The notes under the pieces: model-generated
What the model was told of the DNA's origin: nothing
Seen by the model: the letters and a program-made list of their open reading frames with translations, nothing else
Databases searched by the model: none
Position numbers and translations under genes: made by a program
Shown here: in pieces, positions 1-9,996 of the stretch
Layout of the letters: the number at the start of each line of letters is the position of its first letter
How positions within the stretch are numbered: position 1 is the stretch's first letter
Virus record (IMG/VR): IMGVR_UViG_3300017991_005548
Coordinates: 1-64,000 of that record
DNA from: a virus
Length of the DNA: 64,000 nt
Strand: one strand, 5' to 3'

Positions 1-3000
1 ATAATTTTCAGAAGAGCTACTGGATTCGCTTTTTGAGCTTGAAGATTCTGACTGAGATGAAGAACTTTCAGAATAATTTTCAGAAGAACTACTGGATTCG
101 CTTTGCGAACTTTCTGATTGAGACGACTCACTCTGAGATGATTCTGATTGAGAACTACTTGACTCAGAATAATTTTCTGATGAACTCGAACTTCTTGAGC
201 TTTCGCTTTGCGAACTATCTGATTGTGATGAGCTTGACTCAGATTGAGATGAAGAACTCTCAGACTGAGAACTTATACTCTCTGTAAAAAGCGCACACTC
301 TTCATATACATAATTAATGTTCTCAGTTGAACTACTAGACGATTCTGATTGACTACTACTTGACTCCGATTGAGAACTACTCGACTCCGATTGAGAACTA
401 CTTGATTCTGATTGAGATGAAGAACTCTCAGAATAGTTTTCTGAAGAACTTGACGATTCAGATTGGCTACTGCTTGATTCACTCTGAGATGAAGACGATT
501 CAGATTGAGACGATTCACTCTGAGATGAGGATGATTCAGATTTGGAACTACTTGATTCTGATTGAGATGATTCACTCTGAGATGACTCTGATTTACTGCT
601 ACTTGATTCACTTTCAGATTGAGAACTCTCGGACAAAGATGAACTTGACTCGCTTTGAGAACTTTCACTCTGAGAGCTACTGGACTCGCTTTGAGATGAG
701 CTTGATTCAGACTGAGAACTTTCAGATTGAGAACTAGAGCTTTCTGATTGGCTACTGGAACTTTCAGATTGAGATGAACTCGATTCAGATTGAGATGATT
801 CACTTTGGCTACTTTCGCTTTGTGAACTGCTTGATTCTGATTGACTACTTGAACTCTCTGATTGAGATGACTCACTCTGAGAACTAATACTCTCGGTAAA
901 TAAATCACAAAGTGCGTACTCAAAATTAACATTCTCAGTTGAACTACTTGAACTTTCACTTTTTGAACTAGAGCTTTCGGAGACTGAGCTTTCGGAGACT
1001 GAGCTTTCAGAATAATTCTCAGAACTTGTACTTGACGATTCTGAATAATTTTCACTTGAAGTCGATGAACTTTCAGAACTCGCAGAATAAACTTCGCTTG
1101 AAGTCGATGAACTTGAATCCTTGGAAGAACTTGAACTTGAATCCTTGGAAGAACTTGAAGAACTTACAGGACAAACTCCAGGTTCTAGTGTTGGAGCAGG
1201 AGGAGTCCCAGAAATTACAAACCATTCCAATGAACTCGGTGACACCCATGGTTCTGTTGAGGCCGTATTATATGCAGAAGTACCTCCTAGAACATCAGAC
1301 ATTACCCATTTACTTGAATCTGAGAAATATAAGAACCTAGATCCGTTGTAATAATATGTTGTATCATTATGTACTCCAGCTATCTGGTAATTTCCATTAA
1401 ATGATATGTCTCCAGCAAGCTCAACACAAATAGTTCCTGGCAGATTCCCACTAGAAATTGAAGAACTTGAAGAAAACTGCTCTGAACTACTTGAACTTCC
1501 TGATGACTCAGAACTATTTGAATATTGTTCTGATGAACTACTTGATTCAGATTTGGAACTAGACGATTCTGATTGAGATGAGGAACTTTCTGACTGGGAT
1601 GATTCTGACTGTGAAGACTCGCTCTGAGAACTGCTGGATTCACTTTGGCTACTAGAACTTTCACTCTGGGAACTGCTAGATTCTGATTGGCTACTGTCAG
1701 ACTGGGAGCTTTCGCTTTGAGAACTTTCAGATTGCGAACTAGAAGATTCACTGTCACTCTGGGACGAATCGCTCTTTGAACTACTAGATTCGCTTTGAGA
1801 TGATTCGCTTTGAGATGATTCGCTTTGAGATGATTCAGATTGGGAACTCTCACTTTGACTAGATGATGATTCAGATTTACTACTGCTTGATTCAGACTGG
1901 GAACTTTCTGACTGACTGCTACTCGATTCACTCTGAGAGGAGGAACTTTCTGACTGAGAACTCTCGGATTGAGACGACTGAGAAGATTCTGATTGAGAGC
2001 TTGAGCTTTCTGACTGGGAGCTATCACTTTGGCTACTGCTACTCTCTGACTGAGAAGATTCAGATTGTGAACTACTTGATTCAGATTGTGAACTACTTGA
2101 TTCAGATTGTGAACTGCTACTCTCTGACTGAGATGATGAGCTTTCTGATTGAGAACTTTCAGATTTACTACTGCTCGATTCACTTTGGGAAGACTCAGAT
2201 TTGGATGATTCAGATTGGGATGATGAACTCTCTGATTTTGAACTACTGGATTCGGATTGAGACGATTCACTCTTACTACTACTGGACTCGCTTTGAGAGC
2301 TTTCGGATTGAGACGAAGAACTTTCAGACTGCGATGATGAACTCTCGGATTGAGATGACTCAGATTGGGAACTCTCAGATTGTGAGCTAGAAGACTCGCT
2401 ATCACTCTGGGACGACTCAGATTGGGAACTGCTAGACTCAGACTTACTACTCTCAGATTGAGACGATTCTGACTGTGAACTTTCACTTTGAGAACTACTT
2501 GATTCACTTTGAGAGGATGAACTCTCGGACTGACTACTCTCACTCTTTGAACTACTTGACTCTGATTGGGACGACTCACTCTTTGAACTACTTGACTCTG
2601 ATTGGGACGACTCACTCTGAGACGATTCCGACTGTGAACTTTCACTTTGAGAACTGCTTGATTCTGATTGAGAACTTTCGGACTGACTACTTTCACTCTT
2701 TGAACTACTTGATTCACTCTGAGATGATTCACTCTGAGATGATTCACTCTGAGATGATTCACTCTGAGAGCTACTTGATTCCGATTGAGAACTCTCACTT
2801 TGAGAACTTTCAGAATGCGCCAAACTTGAAGTTGATGAACTTGAATCCTTGGAAGAACTTGAACTTGAATCCTTGGAAGAACTCGAAGAGCTTACAGGAC
2901 AAATTCCGTTCTCTGTTACTGGGGCTGGAGGAGTTCCATTATCAACAAACCAAGACAAATACCCAGGACCAATCCAAGGGGGAACTAAGTTTGTACTATA

Positions 3001-3798
3001 CGCAGATACCCCTCCAAGAGTCGTTGACAATGTCCATCTACTAAGATTCGAATAAAATAGAAATCTTGATCCACTGGAATAATAAACTGTCTCATTGTAA
3101 ATGCCAACAGCACTGTAAGTAGCATTATAAGAAGTATCTCCAGCATGTTCCACACAAACATCATCTATCAAACCGCCACTAGAAATTGAAGAACTTGAAG
3201 AAAACTGCTCTGAACTACTTGATTCAGATTGAGATGAGGAGCTTTCACTATATAGTTGAGATGAGGAGCTACTTTCACTTGACTCACTTGAGATACTTCT
3301 GGAACTATCGGAATAATTCTCTGATGAACTTGACTCGCTTGAGATACTACTTGAACTCTCAGATGATCCAGAGCTAACACTATATTGTTCTGAACTACTT
3401 GAGCTACTTTCACTAGAGCTACTATCACATAAAGTTGGGAGACGAACAATAGTTATTGAAGGCCAAACGCCTGTTGTAGTTTGAGCATCAATAAATGTTT
3501 GAACCTGTGGTATTGTTGGGTCAGGAGTTATGATATCTGTGAACACCCAAGCATATTCACAACGAACATCATTAATTGATCTGTCAACATTGCCATCAAA
3601 ATCAGCATCAGGTATCTCAGGAAGTCTAGCAACAGTTATCGATGGCCAAACGCCTGTTGCTGTTTGAGCATCAACAAAATCTTGAACCTGAGCTATACTT
3701 GGGTTAGGAGTAAATTGATCTACAAAAACCCAAGCATAATAAATACGAACATCATTTATAGTGATGTCTTTGTCATTGTCGAAATCTGCACAACCCAT
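1..3798 (-). CDS. Giant serine-rich surface protein with dockerin-like N-terminus (partial, runs off left edge)
   Basis: Partial protein of at least 1266 residues; the frame from ATG at 3798 is open to base 1, so the C-terminus is missing. Residues 1-125 hold two repeats with EF-hand/dockerin-like spacing (D-rich loop, then INDVR, then an aromatic helix), the same pair that opens the next gene upstream. Long Ser/Gln/Glu/Lys linkers follow (patterns such as SSQSES). They are interrupted by two paralogous globular modules, at about 3178-2895 and 1455-1160, that share CVE, GSRFL and GTPPAP motifs, and by two short Cys-containing blocks near 945-885 and 330-280. No signal peptide is visible. A virion or tail surface protein is inferred from low complexity and modularity; the exact function is unknown. 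Ribosome site: AAGGAAAATAAA before ATG. Confidence 0.8.
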   Translation of the reverse strand, partial: MGCADFDNDKDITINDVRIYYAWVFVDQFTPNPSIAQVQDFVDAQTATGVWPSITVARLPEIPDADFDGNVDRSINDVRCEYAWVFTDIITPDPTIPQVQTFIDAQTTTGVWPSITIVRLPTLCDSSSSESSSSSSEQYSVSSGSSESSSSISSESSSSENYSDSSRSISSESSESSSSSQLYSESSSSQSESSSSEQFSSSSSISSGGLIDDVCVEHAGDTSYNATYSAVGIYNETVYYSSGSRFLFYSNLSRWTLSTTLGGVSAYSTNLVPPWIGPGYLSWFVDNGTPPAPVTENGICPVSSSSSSKDSSSSSSKDSSSSTSSLAHSESSQSESSQSESSSSQSESSQSESSQSESSQSESSSSKSESSQSESSQSESSSSQSESSQSESSQSESSQSESSSSKSESSQSESSSSKSESSQSESSSSQSESSSSQSESSQSESSQSESSKSESSSSQSESSQSDSESSSSQSESSQSESSQSESSSSQSESSSSQSESSQSESSSSKSESSQSESSSSKSESSSSQSESSKSESSQSESSSSKSESSQSESSSSQSESSSSQSESSSSQSESSSSQSESSQSESSSSQSDSSQSESSSSQSESSQSSQSESSQSESSSSQSESSSSQSESSQSESSSSKSESSSSQSESSQSESSQSESSQSESSQSESSSSKSDSSQSDSESSSSQSESSQSESSQSDSSQSESSSSQSESSSSQSESSSSQSESSQSESSQSESSSSQSESSSSKSESSSSSEQYSNSSESSGSSSSSEQFSSSSSISSGNLPGTICVELAGDISFNGNYQIAGVHNDTTYYYNGSRFLYFSDSSKWVMSDVLGGTSAYNTASTEPWVSPSSLEWFVISGTPPAPTLEPGVCPVSSSSSSKDSSSSSSKDSSSSTSSEVYSASSESSSTSSENYSESSSTSSENYSESSVSESSVSESSSSKSESSSSSTENVNFEYALCDLFTESISSQSESSQSESSSSQSESSSSQSESSQSESSQSESSSSQSESSSSQSESSSSQSESSQSESSSSQSESSSSQSESSQSESSSSLSESSQSESESSSSKSESSQSESSQSESSSSKSESSSSQSESSQSESSSSQSESSSSQSESSSSSENYSESSSSQSESSSSQSESSSSQSESSSSQSESSSSSTENINYVYEECALFTESISSQSESSSSQSESSSSQSDSSQSESSRSSSSSENYSESSSSQSESSQSESSQSESSQSESSSSSENYSESSSSQSESSSSKSESSSSSENY

Positions 3799-3809
3799 TT
3801 TATTTTCCT

Positions 3810-6800
3810 TTAACTACTCGAACTTGATGAAAACAAGTTCGAACTTGATGACGACACATTATTGAATGACTCTGAGCTAGAACTCTTAACCATCGCGTTT
3901 GTGCAATCAAACTCAATATCTTCAAAACTTTCAATCTGGAAGAAATTAATAATCGTATAAGTATGATATCCTGGGACCGTCCCTCCCAAATAAGAACCTG
4001 TAAAATTCGTTGGACCACCTTGATTAACAAGTGTCATTCTTGCTGTGATACTAGGATTCTCTACAGGGTCTATCCTATTAATTGGTATATGCACTGCCGC
4101 TACCGTCTTGACAGGACTTATATCATAATTATAATTGTATGTGAAACTATCTCCCCCATTAAATGACACGCTATCAGAAGCTATCTCCTCAGTTTCAGAT
4201 CCTGGCTCCAAATAAGTAAGAAGAACGGATAGTTGTTTCAAACATTGTGCGTCAAGTGAACTCGATGAACTATCATCAGAATATCCCTCGGACGAACTCT
4301 CTGAATAACTCGATGAACTCTCTGAATATTGCTCAGATGAAGAACTAGAGCTACTTGAATCACTTGAATTGCTCTGAGACGATTCAGATTGAGAACTCTC
4401 TGATTGTGATGACTCAGATTGAGAACTGCTGGACTCACTTTGGGAACTTTCAGATTGAGAACTATCACTCTGAGAACTGCTGGATTCAGATTGAGAACTC
4501 TCAGATTGAGAACTGGAAGACTCAGACTTAGAGGAAGAAGACTCACTCTCGGAACTTGAACTTTCTGAATATTGTTCAGAACTTGAACTTGACTCAGAAC
4601 TAACGGAACTAACAGAATATCCTCCAGATGACGATGAACTAGATGAGTCAATACTTGAGCTACTTGAGCTACTTGAACTACTGCTGTAATTAGCATTCGC
4701 ACATTCTTCACAATTGTTATAAATACTGTCAATGTTATGAGTAATTGGCTTGTCTACCAAACCAACTCTTTGGTAACAGACTCCATTTACGCTGATAAAT
4801 TCTGCTTCGGTATATGGAACAACTATATTTCCGTTCCATTCATCGATATCGAGTGCCGTAACAACGTCTTCTATTGGACATCCAAGACCATACAATCCAC
4901 TAGATGGTCCTGCAAAATTCAATCCTACAATCTTTAATTCTCCACCGACTTCAATCAATACAGTAGAACCTGAATCTCCTCCCTGCCCCATTCTTGTATC
5001 AGCACTATATAATATTTGGTCAGTAAAATATGCCTGTAAATTGGTTCCAGACCCATCTCCATAATTGACTGTTGCCGCAGTAAACTTCTGGGTCAATGTT
5101 GCAAAAGGAGGTGGAGTAATTCCTGTTGTTCTGCCACTCTTGTAAACTTGGTCCCCAATATTGTATTCAGATTTATTGGAAAATGCGAAAGGACCATGTC
5201 CAACTTCAAGGATATTAGTAGCCGCATCGTCAACATCAACTGAGAAAATCGCACAGTCTACTGAATTACTAGCAACTCCGCTTCCTCCGAACTTCATAGC
5301 TACGGCTCTTTTCACCTGACCCGCTCTATCAGTAGGAGAGACACCTCCATCATTTGGAGATGGCTGTAACATCCACAAACCAGTTGTATCGGTACTACCC
5401 TCTTCTCCAAGGAAGGCTTCCTCATAAACATGAGGGTCACTGTGGTTACTTGATATGTTCGAAAAGCTAAACTCTCCTCCACTGTAAATGACTGTAACAC
5501 TATGAGTATGAGGATTCGTAGTATCTGGATCGCCACCTGACAACAACGATCCTCCAGATGAAACAACAACACTAGAAGATATCCCATCTATCAAATTCCC
5601 AGCCTGTTGCCCAGTTATTGTAACTAAATGATAATGGCTATATCCCCAAGATTCCCCTGTACTGAAATCAAGGAAAAAATAAGTTGTTGAATAAGGAGTT
5701 CTATAATCAGGATCATATTTCAGGCCAGCACAGTGATTATTAGTAAGTGCGACCAATGAATCGTCTGTAGTATCTTTTACAATAGCTCCAAGAGTACATG
5801 CTGTTCCACTTTCCTCTATGGCACTAATTCCTCCTTGAAGTGGTCTGTACTTTTCATCATGAGGAGGACATCCGCCACCAGCACCATCTTTACAACTTCC
5901 ATGAGCGAACAGTTTCTCAACTACAATAATATCTGTTTTGGTGTTAGTTGACAAACGCTCTGGAATAAGATCATTTTCGTCTAGCTCAGAAATATCAACT
6001 TTTCTCTCTACACCGACAACTACGCATGGTTCTCCAGTATCTACACCATCAACAATCTTAGTTCCTGCCATGGCCATAACAACATTAGCTTTTGGCGCTA
6101 TTTCAGCAACATACAATTCATTGGCATCTCTTTCTTCCTGACTATCATATTCAGGAGATCTTGGGACGGCTCTTGCCGTAGCTTGACTGAAACTCCTTGG
6201 ATTAGAGCACATTGTAAATTCAATATTACCATAGCTTGAAGAACTTGAAGAACTTGAAGAGTCTATCGATGAACTAGAACTGGAAGATTCTGAACTTTCA
6301 GATTGTGAACTTTCGGAATAACCTTCAGAAGAAGAACTAGAAGATTCTGAACTCAAACTCTGAGATGATTCAGAATATTGTTCAGAAGAAGAACTAGACT
6401 TACTTGAATCAGATTGTGAACTGTCAGAATAATTTTCGGAACTTGAGCTAGATTCGCTTGAAACGCTTTGTGAACTGTTAGATTGTGAACTGTCAGAGTA
6501 GCCTTGGCTAGACTTACTTGAATCAGACAATGAACTGTCAGATTGTGAACTGTCAGAATACTCTTCAGACGAACTTGACGAACTTGGAGAACTATCCGAA
6601 CTGACAGAACTTACAGAGTACTCTTCAGAAGAAGAACTTGAACTACTGTGACTAGAACTACTTTCACACAGAGTTGGAAGACGAACAATAGTTATTGAAG
6701 GCCAAACACCTGTTGCTGTCTGAGCATCAATAAACGCCTGAACTTGCGGTATTGTTGGATCAGGAAATGTAAGGTCTGTGAACACCCATGCAAAATAACA

Positions 6801-7037
6801 ACGGACATCATTGATTGTCCTACTTCCATTACCATCAAAATCAGCATCAGGGATTTCAGGAAGTATATCTGCGGTTATTGATGGCCAAACACCTGAAGCT
6901 GTTTGAGCGTCAATGAAATCTTGAACTTGGGATAATGTTGGATTTGGAAAATATCTATCCATGAAAACCCAAGCATAATAAACGCGAACGTCATTTATAT
7001 TCAAGTCAAAATTATGTTCGAAATCTGCACAACCCAT
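3810..7037 (-). CDS. Serine-rich protein carrying a NAL1-like trypsin-fold serine protease
   Basis: 1075 aa. Residues 1-125 are two dockerin-like repeats nearly identical to those of the next gene downstream. Residues about 128-270 are a Ser-rich linker. Residues about 275-780 match the S1 family trypsin-like proteases of the plant NAL1 type: His435 in LTNNHCAG, Asp594 in VDCAIF, KSGRTTG, and Ser689 in GQGGDSGS, followed by VGLNFAG. The triad looks intact, so activity is plausible. A second Ser-rich linker follows (about 800-925). The C-terminal domain of about 110 aa begins with the CLKQL motif and ends with CTNAMVK; it is shared with the next gene upstream (7052-8578). Processing or host-surface proteolysis is inferred. 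The gap to the upstream gene is only 14 nt, so they are probably co-transcribed. Confidence 0.85.
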   Translation of the reverse strand: MGCADFEHNFDLNINDVRVYYAWVFMDRYFPNPTLSQVQDFIDAQTASGVWPSITADILPEIPDADFDGNGSRTINDVRCYFAWVFTDLTFPDPTIPQVQAFIDAQTATGVWPSITIVRLPTLCESSSSHSSSSSSSEEYSVSSVSSDSSPSSSSSSEEYSDSSQSDSSLSDSSKSSQGYSDSSQSNSSQSVSSESSSSSENYSDSSQSDSSKSSSSSEQYSESSQSLSSESSSSSSEGYSESSQSESSESSSSSSSIDSSSSSSSSSYGNIEFTMCSNPRSFSQATARAVPRSPEYDSQEERDANELYVAEIAPKANVVMAMAGTKIVDGVDTGEPCVVVGVERKVDISELDENDLIPERLSTNTKTDIIVVEKLFAHGSCKDGAGGGCPPHDEKYRPLQGGISAIEESGTACTLGAIVKDTTDDSLVALTNNHCAGLKYDPDYRTPYSTTYFFLDFSTGESWGYSHYHLVTITGQQAGNLIDGISSSVVVSSGGSLLSGGDPDTTNPHTHSVTVIYSGGEFSFSNISSNHSDPHVYEEAFLGEEGSTDTTGLWMLQPSPNDGGVSPTDRAGQVKRAVAMKFGGSGVASNSVDCAIFSVDVDDAATNILEVGHGPFAFSNKSEYNIGDQVYKSGRTTGITPPPFATLTQKFTAATVNYGDGSGTNLQAYFTDQILYSADTRMGQGGDSGSTVLIEVGGELKIVGLNFAGPSSGLYGLGCPIEDVVTALDIDEWNGNIVVPYTEAEFISVNGVCYQRVGLVDKPITHNIDSIYNNCEECANANYSSSSSSSSSSSIDSSSSSSSGGYSVSSVSSESSSSSEQYSESSSSESESSSSKSESSSSQSESSQSESSSSQSDSSQSESSQSESSSSQSESSQSESSQSESSQSNSSDSSSSSSSSEQYSESSSSYSESSSEGYSDDSSSSSLDAQCLKQLSVLLTYLEPGSETEEIASDSVSFNGGDSFTYNYNYDISPVKTVAAVHIPINRIDPVENPSITARMTLVNQGGPTNFTGSYLGGTVPGYHTYTIINFFQIESFEDIEFDCTNAMVKSSSSESFNNVSSSSSNLFSSSSSS

Positions 7038-7051
7038 TTTGTATTTTCCCT

Positions 7052-8578
7052 TTAGTTACTTGAAGTCGATGATGAAGACTCATTATTAAACGATTCTGAG
7101 CTAGAACTCTTTACCATAGCATTTGTGCAATAGAACCTAACTGAATTGAATTCCTCTATAAAATCAAAATTAACAAGCGAATACCTAGCATCATCCCCCG
7201 ATGATAAGAAATCAAGATATGAAGCAACATATGTTGTTTCAAACGTACTGTTCCTTCTAGTCATTCTAGTTGTTATTCCTAAATTCTGAGATGTATCTAA
7301 CCTGTTCTTATTAATAACAAATGATACAACTGTTTGTGTTGATGGGATGACTGCGGAATCAAAATTATAAGTAAAATAGCCATTCCCATTATAATCTACA
7401 CTATTAGATGTGAATGTATCTGAACCACCCTCAATATATTCTACTTCAATAGTTAATGGCTTGAGACATTCTGTGTCATCCAAAGAACTTGAACTACTTG
7501 ATGACTCACTGTAGTTCTCTGAGCTAGTTGAAGAACTAGACTCTGAATCTAAAATAACAGCAGAACTGGACGAACTATTAGACTGGGAACTTTCGCTTGC
7601 AGAAGATTCGCTTTGAGAAGAACTTGATTCGGACTTAGACGAACTTGACTCAGATTCCGAACTACTTGACTCAGATTCCGAACTACTAGATTCACTCTCT
7701 GAACTACTTGACTCTGAACTCTCCGACTGAGAGCTTGAACTTTGCGAACTTTCAGACTGTGATGATTCAGACTTGGAACTTTCAGACTGTGATGATTCAG
7801 ACTGTGATGACTCTGACTGTGAACTTTCAGATTGACTACTTGAACTCTCTGATTGTGAACTTTCGCTTTGAGAACTCTCACTTGCAGAACTTTCAGACTC
7901 AGAACTTTCAGACTCACTTGCAGAACTTTCAGACTCAGAACTTGAGGATTCAGAATAGTCTTCAGAAGAGGATGAAGATTCGCTTTCTGAACTACTTGAT
8001 TCTGAGGCCGAAGATTCGCTTTCTGAACTACTTGATTCGCTATTGCCCTCAGATGATGTACTTGAACTTGAGTCTAAAGAGGAGCTTGAACTTGATGTAG
8101 TTGAAGAACTTGATGAAGATACGTTATTAAAACTCTCTGAAGAACTAGACTCATCTGATATCAACTCTTCACTCGAACTTGAAGAACTTGAATCATAAAC
8201 AACAATATAACCAGTTTCTTGTTCCCCAGAAGTAGGATCTCTTAACGGAATCCATTCGTTGTCAAATAAATTCGTTGTTACAGTTCTATATTTGGGTACA
8301 TACCTTTTGATTGGTGGGTTGGGCTTTGTGATGAAAGGATCAGCATCTCCAACCTGAATTCTCACGATTTCTATGATATACCAAGCAGGAGAAAAACAAT
8401 ATCCACCATACTCATAATGGAATATCAAAATGTAAACTTTAGGAGTAACTTCGCCCGTAACGATGTCTGTGTCTTTCTTGATGTAGAACGGCTGGCCATC
8501 ATGAGTTCCTCTTAACTCATAAATACCATTAGCGTTTTCATCGCCAAAATCAATAGCGATTAGCTGGGGGAAAGACAT
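7052..8578 (-). CDS. Serine-rich linker protein with paired terminal domains
   Basis: 508 aa. The N-terminal domain (about 1-130) is a beta-rich segment I do not recognise. Residues about 130-390 are a Ser/Glu/Gln low-complexity linker. The C-terminal domain (about 395-490) begins CLKPL and ends CTNAMVK, a paralogue of the C-terminal domain in the protease gene just downstream. The serine-rich tail SSSSESFNN recurs in many proteins of this window. Probably a virion fibre or surface component (inference). Starts at ATG 8578, preceded by GGAG. Confidence 0.8.
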   Translation of the reverse strand: MSFPQLIAIDFGDENANGIYELRGTHDGQPFYIKKDTDIVTGEVTPKVYILIFHYEYGGYCFSPAWYIIEIVRIQVGDADPFITKPNPPIKRYVPKYRTVTTNLFDNEWIPLRDPTSGEQETGYIVVYDSSSSSSSEELISDESSSSESFNNVSSSSSSTTSSSSSSLDSSSSTSSEGNSESSSSESESSASESSSSESESSSSSEDYSESSSSESESSASESESSESESSASESSQSESSQSESSSSQSESSQSESSQSESSQSESSKSESSQSESSQSSSSQSESSESSSSESESSSSESESSSSESESSSSKSESSSSQSESSASESSQSNSSSSSAVILDSESSSSTSSENYSESSSSSSSLDDTECLKPLTIEVEYIEGGSDTFTSNSVDYNGNGYFTYNFDSAVIPSTQTVVSFVINKNRLDTSQNLGITTRMTRRNSTFETTYVASYLDFLSSGDDARYSLVNFDFIEEFNSVRFYCTNAMVKSSSSESFNNESSSSTSSN

Positions 8579-8731
8579 GTTATTATCTCCAAAATCATAT
8601 GCAACAATTATTTAACAGATTAATTTTTAGAATGTTTTTTACAATCCTCTGACTATAATTGATATTCACGTTCTTAATAAATTCGCGTTTTGTCAACAAG
8701 AAACCTTTTCCAAAAGCAAAAAACTACTAAA

Positions 8732-9535
8732 TTACTCCTCATTAAAGAAGTCTGACTTAATAACTTTCATAATCCCTGTGTAACGAGACATGTTTTCGCG
8801 ATAATTATATGTTGATCGATTACTTAAAATTGCCCAGTTCTGAACCGTATCTATACTCCACTTATTTAAACAAGGAATAATAGGACCAGTGGCAATCGCA
8901 ATAACATACTTGACTTTCGTGGAGATATTACCAATTTGCATTAAATTTAAACCGTAATCCAAAGTACATGGGGCGGCACCACTATCAAGATGTCTTGTTA
9001 CTATGATCTTATAACGATCTTTTAGTCTATCTACAAAAGTATCAAAAGTACTGGCTGGTTTCTTGTATTGACCACTACATGCCCTTGAGTTGACCAACAA
9101 TATGTCGAAATCTTCTGGGATATCTTTATGCGCTCTTTCTAAAATCGATGGGTTGTTCATCAATATATCATCAACCTTAGTAAAAGGACAGTGAACTCCA
9201 ATTTCCTTTGACAACAATTGAAAATAGTCAAGGTAAATTTCATTCAAACAAAAAGCACCCTTATATCTCTTTCGTTTGAATGGTATACTCGCATACCAGG
9301 TGTTAACAGTTTTGTTCCCTGTTGATTTTTCATACCGTCTTCTTGCTTGCATTGTCCCCAGTTTAATGCGATCTTCCAAACCAACAATATGTGACTGAAG
9401 TTCTTTCTTGTACTTTTTCATTACATAGAAAATACAATTTACATCATCATTCTGAATGCAAAGGTTTCTCATGTAATGAATCTGATAGACACAATCTCCT
9501 AAATGACGACCATTATGGAAATAAATCTCTCTCAT
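8732..9535 (-). CDS. GT9-like (heptosyltransferase-fold) glycosyltransferase
   Basis: 267 aa. The N-terminus has the GDCVYQIHYMRN pattern typical of ADP-heptose/GT9-type GT-B enzymes (GD at the start of helix 1, then a polar helix). The C-terminal half has an IVTRHLD strand and an IAIATGP loop, as expected in the nucleotide-sugar half. It is shorter than most heptosyltransferases (about 320-350 aa). It lies just upstream of three serine-rich genes, so it may decorate them (inference). Only 2 nt separate it from the preceding small gene. Assignment rests on pattern only; another GT-B family is possible. Confidence 0.5.
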   Translation of the reverse strand: MREIYFHNGRHLGDCVYQIHYMRNLCIQNDDVNCIFYVMKKYKKELQSHIVGLEDRIKLGTMQARRRYEKSTGNKTVNTWYASIPFKRKRYKGAFCLNEIYLDYFQLLSKEIGVHCPFTKVDDILMNNPSILERAHKDIPEDFDILLVNSRACSGQYKKPASTFDTFVDRLKDRYKIIVTRHLDSGAAPCTLDYGLNLMQIGNISTKVKYVIAIATGPIIPCLNKWSIDTVQNWAILSNRSTYNYRENMSRYTGIMKVIKSDFFNEE

Positions 9536-9537
9536 TT

Positions 9538-9858
9538 TTAGTAAGGCTCTTCAGGTGGAGCAGGAAAATCGTCTGTGTCTAATTCTTCAATTGATGGGTT
9601 AAATGCATTAAGAAATGCTTGTCTTTGCTCCAATGGAACATTTAAAAAATCCATACGTTCATCTGGAATCTTTAAAACAGCCCAACGGCCATCAATCATT
9701 TCTTTTGGGGCATCAGCCCATTTAGTTGTTGCCTGCGATTCTGGAGCAGGCTTTCCATTCTTATTTCCTATTACTGGGAATTGTGGAGAATTATTCAAAG
9801 CGTTTAAAGCCGCAATTGCAACATTCTCATCATCCCATACATAATAAAGCATTCCCAT
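9538..9858 (-). CDS. Small acidic protein, unknown
   Basis: 106 aa, strong ribosome site AAAGGAGAG before ATG. It has an N-terminal LYYVWDDENVAIAALNAL segment and an acidic, proline-rich tail ending PPEEPY. No family recognised. The stop is 2 nt before the start of the GT9-like gene, so the two are likely translated together. It is the first gene after the terminator that ends tRNA array 1. Confidence 0.6.
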   Translation of the reverse strand: MGMLYYVWDDENVAIAALNALNNSPQFPVIGNKNGKPAPESQATTKWADAPKEMIDGRWAVLKIPDERMDFLNVPLEQRQAFLNAFNPSIEELDTDDFPAPPEEPY

Positions 9859-9914
9859 TTTTTCTCTCCTTTAGAGTTTTGTTATTAATTCAAAAATCAG
9901 GAAGGGAATACCTA

Positions 9915-9942
9915 CAAAAAAGCCCCCAAAAAATGGGGGCTT
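9915..9942 (-). terminator. Rho-independent terminator ending tRNA array 1
   Basis: On the minus strand, AAGCCCCC and GGGGGCTT form an 8-bp stem around an A/T loop, followed by a T run. It lies about 55 nt downstream of the last tRNA of the array and ends that transcript. Confidence 0.9.
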
Positions 9943-9996
9943 GAATTGCTATATGGGATATATTTTTAATTGGAAATATTACCCACATAGCAATAT

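Noticed and set aside
273-2798. Long minus-strand ORFs rich in Val, Asn, Leu and Arg (273-1055 and 1380-2798) and plus-strand ORFs rich in Ile, Glu, Tyr
   Set aside because: They are other-frame readings of the serine-rich repeat; the Ser frame is open from 3798 to the left edge and contains folded modules.
400-2800. CRISPR-like repeats
   Set aside because: Repetition is protein-coding serine codons without constant repeat/spacer units.
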